This document shows, one piece after another, positions 60,743-64,000 of a stretch of DNA of 64,000 bases (within the stretch, counting starts at the first letter, position 1; every line of letters starts with the position of its first letter). Origin of the DNA: Lachnospiraceae bacterium (GTDB lineage: Bacteria > Bacillota > Clostridia > Lachnospirales > Lachnospiraceae); contig JAAVHZ010000040.1 in the NCBI GenBank assembly GCA_014799465.1, positions 62,001 to 126,000 of the forward strand, in the 5' to 3' direction. The notes under the pieces are model-generated. The model was not told where the DNA came from. It saw only the letters and a list, made by a program, of their open reading frames with translations, and searched no databases. Both the position numbers and the translations under genes were made by a program.

Positions 60743-61267
60743 ATGAGTTTTGATTATGAAAAATTTGAAAAGGATTTATTATTAGCTGTTGATGAATATG
60801 CAAAATCGCAATTGTATAATAAAGATGATATGTACATTATGTCAATTGAGTATTTCCCGGACTTTACAACTTTTATTGCAATTAGAGCGAATACATATTC
60901 TTATCTGGAAGAGCAGGTAGAAGAGGAGGATGAGGATTACACATATTATAAGTACTGTGAAGAAGAATGGGATTTATATGAGTCTTTAGAAGAAATTTCC
61001 AGTGTCTTACAGGATGAATACAACAAAATGGAAGAAAAATACGATGATGATGAGTTTGATGAATTGCAAACAGAACATGCTACAAAAATCATTGATGTTT
61101 GTAAGAATGTGATGAAAAAATTCAAAGAAACAGATACCTACAAGGAGTTTAAAAAGCTTTATCTTAATGTCTATGTTAGAGAATACTTTAATGAGGAAGA
61201 AACCATTCAGATATTTGGAGAACTTAATGGGAAAGATAGTATAGAGGAATATTCAGATTGGGTATAG
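60743..61267 (+). CDS. Acidic protein, possible DUF4303/immunity-type
   Basis: 174 aa, strongly acidic, soluble. MSFDYEKFEKDLLLAVDEYAKSQLYNKDDMYIMSIEYFPDFTTFIAIRANTYSYLEEQ and an extended EEEDEDYTYYKYCEEEWDLYE segment are reminiscent of DUF4303-like proteins, a group often found among polymorphic toxin immunity genes. This assignment is tentative. ATG 60743 follows AAAGGAGGACATGAA. No toxin gene is visible beside it. Confidence 0.55.
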   Translation: MSFDYEKFEKDLLLAVDEYAKSQLYNKDDMYIMSIEYFPDFTTFIAIRANTYSYLEEQVEEEDEDYTYYKYCEEEWDLYESLEEISSVLQDEYNKMEEKYDDDEFDELQTEHATKIIDVCKNVMKKFKETDTYKEFKKLYLNVYVREYFNEEETIQIFGELNGKDSIEEYSDWV

Positions 61268-61381
61268 ACGAATAAAAAGTATGATGGAGCTTGCTTTTGT
61301 ATTAATATCAATAATGAAAACATATGCATACAACCTCCAGCTTGTTTAGCTGGAAAATCGCAATTTATCGAGGTGAAAAGA

Positions 61382-62248
61382 ATGAAAATTTTGGTAATAG
61401 GTGGTACTAGGTTTTTTGGCATACATATGGTAAATGAACTTTTAGCAGAAGGTCATGATGTTACTATTGCTACAAGAGGAAAAGTTTCTGATGAATTTGG
61501 TGACAGGGTGAGGCGGATAATTATTGAAAGAACAAATGAAGATAGCATGAAAAATGCTTTTAGTGGCAGACATTATGATGTTGTAATTGATAAAATTGCT
61601 TATTGCTCAAATGATATAAAGTATGTAATGGAAGCAGTCGATTGTGATAAATATATTCATATGTCAAGCACATCTGTTTATGAGCCTAAGCACATAAATA
61701 CTATTGAGTCTGATTTTGATGGAGTTTCAAAAGAATTGGTATGGTGTGACAGACTAGCTTTTCCGTATGAAGAAATAAAGCGACAGGCTGAGTGTGCTTT
61801 ATGGCAAGAGTATTCCGATAGAAATTGGATTTCTGTAAGATATCCGTTTGCACTAGGAAAAGATGATTATACAAAAAGATTGTTGTATTATGTTGAACAT
61901 ACTATGAAATCTATTCCAATGAATATAGATAATTTAGATTATCAGATGGGATACATACATTCTAATGAAGCTGGAAAGTTTATGGCTTTTTTAGTTGATA
62001 AAGATGTCAGAGGAGCAATTAATGGAAGCTCTGAAGGAACTATTTCCATAAAAGAAATAATTGAGTATGTCGAAAAGAAAACAGGAACAAAGGCAATTAT
62101 TGACAAAGCAGGGGAAAACGCTCCATATAATGGAGAACCAGAATATAGCATAAATACTGAAAAGGCGAAAGCATTAGGATTTAGGTTTTCGGTACTTCAA
62201 GATTGGATATATGAACTTTTAGATTATTATATTCAATCAGTTAGCTAA
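61382..62248 (+). CDS. NAD(P)-dependent epimerase/dehydratase (extended SDR)
   Basis: 288 aa. N-terminal Rossmann motif VIGGTRFFGIHMV, MSSTSVYEPKH near 100, and the catalytic pair Y-x3-K in FPYEEIKRQAE. GAINGSSEGTISIKEIIEYVEKKTG is the typical C-terminal substrate domain. The substrate, a nucleotide sugar or similar, is not predictable. ATG 61382 is preceded by GAGGTGAAAAG. The leader includes an AAATCGCAATTT stretch shared with the gene at 62401 and a CCAGCTTGTTTAGCTGG hairpin. Confidence 0.85.
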   Translation: MKILVIGGTRFFGIHMVNELLAEGHDVTIATRGKVSDEFGDRVRRIIIERTNEDSMKNAFSGRHYDVVIDKIAYCSNDIKYVMEAVDCDKYIHMSSTSVYEPKHINTIESDFDGVSKELVWCDRLAFPYEEIKRQAECALWQEYSDRNWISVRYPFALGKDDYTKRLLYYVEHTMKSIPMNIDNLDYQMGYIHSNEAGKFMAFLVDKDVRGAINGSSEGTISIKEIIEYVEKKTGTKAIIDKAGENAPYNGEPEYSINTEKAKALGFRFSVLQDWIYELLDYYIQSVS

Positions 62249-62252
62249 ATTT

Positions 62253-62357
62253 AAGTTTGTCGGATAGTAACTTAAATTGTCTCAAAAATTAAGAAGTATA
62301 TTAAGTATTTCTTGGAGTTGCTAAAATGAGCATTGAAAACACTTTTCTGAAAATGGA
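62253..62357 (+). repeat. Intergenic module Y, copy 2 (105 bp)
   Basis: Second copy of the 105-bp module at 60433. It begins four bases after the epimerase stop and runs directly into the third copy of the TTATAATTACACTAATAAATCG leader end (62358-62380). Confidence 0.85.
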
Positions 62358-62400
62358 TTATAATTACACTAATAAATCGCAATTTGGCGGAGGTAGTAAA

Positions 62401-62781
62401 ATGAAGGACATAAGTGTCTATTCACCCAAAAAGTATCAAGAGTCTGGCTATATTCAAGTATTCGAAAATATTTACAAGACTTATGATGATTTTATGAAAG
62501 AAGATTGTTATGTAACATCATTGAGTTTTGTTCAAGAACCGGAATTTGATGAAGGAGTAAGTCCAAGTGACATTTCTCAGTATCCGTTGGAGGATATTAT
62601 GGATAAGTTTTATGTAGCTGTAAGTGATTTCTATGAAAGGGAAAATTTAGAAAGTGATTCTCTATGTTACTTGGAGTTTCAAGGTGCTGATATTGAAGAT
62701 ATAAAATCGTTGTTGGACATAGTTGGAAAACATGTTTACAATAAAGAAGTGGAAGGATATATAAAGCTGTTTATTGAATAA
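62401..62781 (+). CDS. Hypothetical protein, 126 aa
   Basis: I do not recognise a family. Soluble and acidic, with aromatic-rich stretches (SGYIQVFENIYKTYDDFMKEDCYVTSLSF at the start, LCYLEFQGADIEDIKSLLDIVGKHVY near the end). The style fits small immunity-like or stress proteins, but this is a guess. I place the start at ATG 62401 behind GGCGGAGGT. An in-frame ATG at 62326 lies within module Y and would add a 25-residue leader encoded by the repeat. Confidence 0.55.
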   Translation: MKDISVYSPKKYQESGYIQVFENIYKTYDDFMKEDCYVTSLSFVQEPEFDEGVSPSDISQYPLEDIMDKFYVAVSDFYERENLESDSLCYLEFQGADIEDIKSLLDIVGKHVYNKEVEGYIKLFIE

Positions 62782-62814
62782 AGTGAGCAACAACTTTGAA
62801 TTTGTAGAGGTAGT

Positions 62815-63333
62815 ATGTTTAGGGATATAATATCAATAACAGAAACAAAATGTTTAGGCTTTGGGCTAATGATGCCCTGGGAAAACAATTTGGAAATGCA
62901 ATTTAATCTTTGGAAAGATGGATTTGTATCGGGAAAAATTAATAAATTGAAAGAAATATGTGGAAGTGAGCAGGTAATAGGTGTTTTTTGTTATAAATGT
63001 GATATGGAGAAACAAACCTTTTCTTATCATATTGCTTGTGAAAACAAATTAAATGCTTTAAATTCAGAATTTGAAGAACTAAAGTTAGAAGCGTTGAATT
63101 ATGCATGTTTTGAAAACGATTGTTGTGATGTTGAAGAAAGATTTACAAAATATGATGCTTTATGTAATGAAATTTGGGGACAATGGTTGCCTAACTCAAA
63201 TTATATTTCTTTAATTGAGCCAGAAACATTTGGTTGTATTGAAGGATATGCATTGCTTGAGATATATACACCAGAAAATCCAACCGGTGGTTCATATCAC
63301 TTGAAAATGTTATTGCCAATAAATAAAAAATAG
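62815..63333 (+). CDS. GyrI-like/effector-binding domain protein
   Basis: 172 aa. It resembles the effector-binding domain of AraC-type activators and GyrI: FTKYDALCNEIWGQWLPNSNYISLIEPETFGCIEGYALLEIYTPENP, the usual C-terminal half with W...WLP and a conserved Glu. The N-terminal half is diverged and there is no DNA-binding part. ATG 62815 has AGAGGT upstream. Last gene of the accessory array. Confidence 0.65.
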   Translation: MFRDIISITETKCLGFGLMMPWENNLEMQFNLWKDGFVSGKINKLKEICGSEQVIGVFCYKCDMEKQTFSYHIACENKLNALNSEFEELKLEALNYACFENDCCDVEERFTKYDALCNEIWGQWLPNSNYISLIEPETFGCIEGYALLEIYTPENPTGGSYHLKMLLPINKK

Positions 63334-63416
63334 ACAAATTCTGGTTTGTAAGCTTTTTCCATAAGTTTTCCCTATTTTCAAGGCTTTGCGCTATGCCAGC
63401 CCCAAAATATGTATCC

Positions 63417-63464
63417 TTTTCCCTTGTTTTTGCCCTCATGGGCAAGTTACAAGGGAAAGTTTTT
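63417..63464 (+). terminator. Terminator at the island boundary
   Basis: TTTCCCTTGT (63418-63427) with ACAAGGGAAA (63449-63458), with an inner TTGCCC/GGGCAA stem, followed by GTTTTT on the plus strand. It stops rightward transcription before the convergent integrase gene. Confidence 0.8.
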
Positions 63465-63475
63465 CTTATTCAGTT

Positions 63476-64000
63476 TTAATTCATTCCCACAACCTTATCC
63501 AAGAGCTTTGCAGATTCCCGCTTTGCCTCCCTTGTAGCGTGTGCATAGACATTCATGGTGGTGCTTACGTCCGAGTGTCCTAAAAGTTCCTGCACATCTT
63601 TTGGCTGTGCCCCGTTTGATAACAGGTTCGTTGTGTAGGTGTGTCTTAATGTGTGGAAGTGGAAGCCTTCTAATTCTGGTACTTTCCTTGCCGCTGTCCG
63701 GCAGGCTGTTTCTACGGTGGCAGGAAGTTCAAGACAGCCATCTTCCCTCAAGCATACAAAGGAGATTTCCGTATAATCCTCCGGCACATTCTCTGTCATT
63801 CCCAAGTTGTAATACTCATAATGTACCCGATTTTTCTCTGTAACTTCCCTGTAGAAATTCCTGTGGTAGAGTTCGCCATACTGCATACGGTTTTTAAGCT
63901 GCTGTTTCCTTGCTTTCTTCAAGATGTCAGCGAGGGCATTGCCAAAATCAACAATCCGCACTTTCTTCCTTTTTGTAGAGCCGATTTCGTGCTTATGGGT
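63476..64000 (-). CDS. Tyrosine integrase, C-terminal part (cut by window edge)
   Basis: The frame is open to position 64000, so the N-terminus lies outside. The visible 174 residues hold the catalytic domain of a phage/conjugative-element integrase: FHFHTLRHTYTTNLL with His and Arg, ELLGHSDVSTT with the third His, and the nucleophile Tyr in NVYAHAT. A stretch with KNRMQYGELYHRNFYRE and EKNRVHYEYYNLG is typical of Tn916/ICE-type integrases. GC is near half by eye, clearly above the flanking genes, which indicates horizontal acquisition. Confidence 0.88.
   Translation of the reverse strand, partial: THKHEIGSTKRKKVRIVDFGNALADILKKARKQQLKNRMQYGELYHRNFYREVTEKNRVHYEYYNLGMTENVPEDYTEISFVCLREDGCLELPATVETACRTAARKVPELEGFHFHTLRHTYTTNLLSNGAQPKDVQELLGHSDVSTTMNVYAHATREAKRESAKLLDKVVGMN

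Noticed and set aside
1-64000. tRNA, rRNA, riboswitch or CRISPR array
   Set aside because: No cloverleaf-like GTTCRA segments with matching arms, no rRNA signature, and no evenly spaced direct repeats were seen by reading. The palindromic A and B elements are dispersed and not array-like.

Overview
The window is a piece of a low-GC Firmicutes chromosome, most likely a member of the Lachnospiraceae (class Clostridia). The evidence is the AT-rich coding sequence with strong GGAGG ribosome binding sites, the complete clostridial/bacillar endosporulation loci (spoIIIAA-AH, spoIVB-spo0A, spoIIM), the Gram-positive SOS box in front of recA, and a five-gene biotin/sodium decarboxylase cluster of a kind met in gut Lachnospiraceae. 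The genus is not proven. No rRNA, tRNA or CRISPR array was seen.

Layout. 0-1.5 kb: tandem DUF3592-like small membrane proteins. 1.5-6.6 kb: the spoIIIA operon (forespore-mother cell channel). 6.7-9.5 kb: a secreted CHAP/peptidoglycan-binding hydrolase and small accessory genes, including a 59-aa YjfB-family protein. 9.7-21 kb: a housekeeping block in the order known from Bacillus (asp23/yqhY, nusB, xseA, xseB, ispA, dxs, tlyA, nadK, argR, recN, spoIVB, spo0A). 21-23 kb: glycogen synthase and an HD hydrolase. 23-30 kb: rqcH (minus strand), then yicC, remA, gmk, rpoZ, rimO, pgsA, pncC and a YcxB-like gene. 30-32 kb: a PadR/HAAS-type regulatory pair and a broken membrane protein gene. 32.4-36 kb: recA-recX and rny. 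36-48 kb: thiD, proC, nudF, spoIIM, a XerD-type recombinase, a DAHP synthase (minus strand), deoB, pdp, an LTA-synthase-like sulfatase and dacF. 48-49 kb: scpA-scpB. 49-53 kb: a maltodextrin-type ABC importer without its ATPase. 53-59.7 kb: a second DacF, then carboxyltransferase, OadG, biotin carrier, OadB and OadA-type subunits. 59.7-63.3 kb: small accessory genes separated by repeated leader segments. 63.5 kb to the edge: a tyrosine integrase of clearly higher GC, probably the end of an integrated element.

The most unusual content is non-coding. (A) Four intact copies and one decayed copy of a palindromic, MITE-like element (123 bp or about 184 bp) end in GTAACAG...CTGTTAC. Each intact copy is flanked by a different perfect 8-bp direct repeat, and compensatory base changes preserve its internal hairpin. 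(B) Two copies of another family share conserved loop sequences, while four nested stems differ in sequence but keep pairing almost completely, as expected for a selected RNA or single-stranded DNA structure. (C) There is one GC-rich multi-hairpin block at 44.2 kb. (D) The 59.8-62.4 kb region looks like a cassette array, with constant 105-bp and about 110-bp intergenic modules alternating with unrelated small genes.

How the genes work together: sporulation control (Spo0A, SpoIVB, SpoIIIA, SpoIIM) is embedded among genes for isoprenoid precursors (IspA, Dxs), DNA repair (RecN, RecA, RecX, XseAB), RNA turnover and ribosome rescue (RNase Y, RqcH), envelope growth (two DacF-type carboxypeptidases, the LtaS-like enzyme, PgsA) and chromosome organisation (ScpAB). 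The decarboxylase cluster probably links carboxyl transfer to sodium export.
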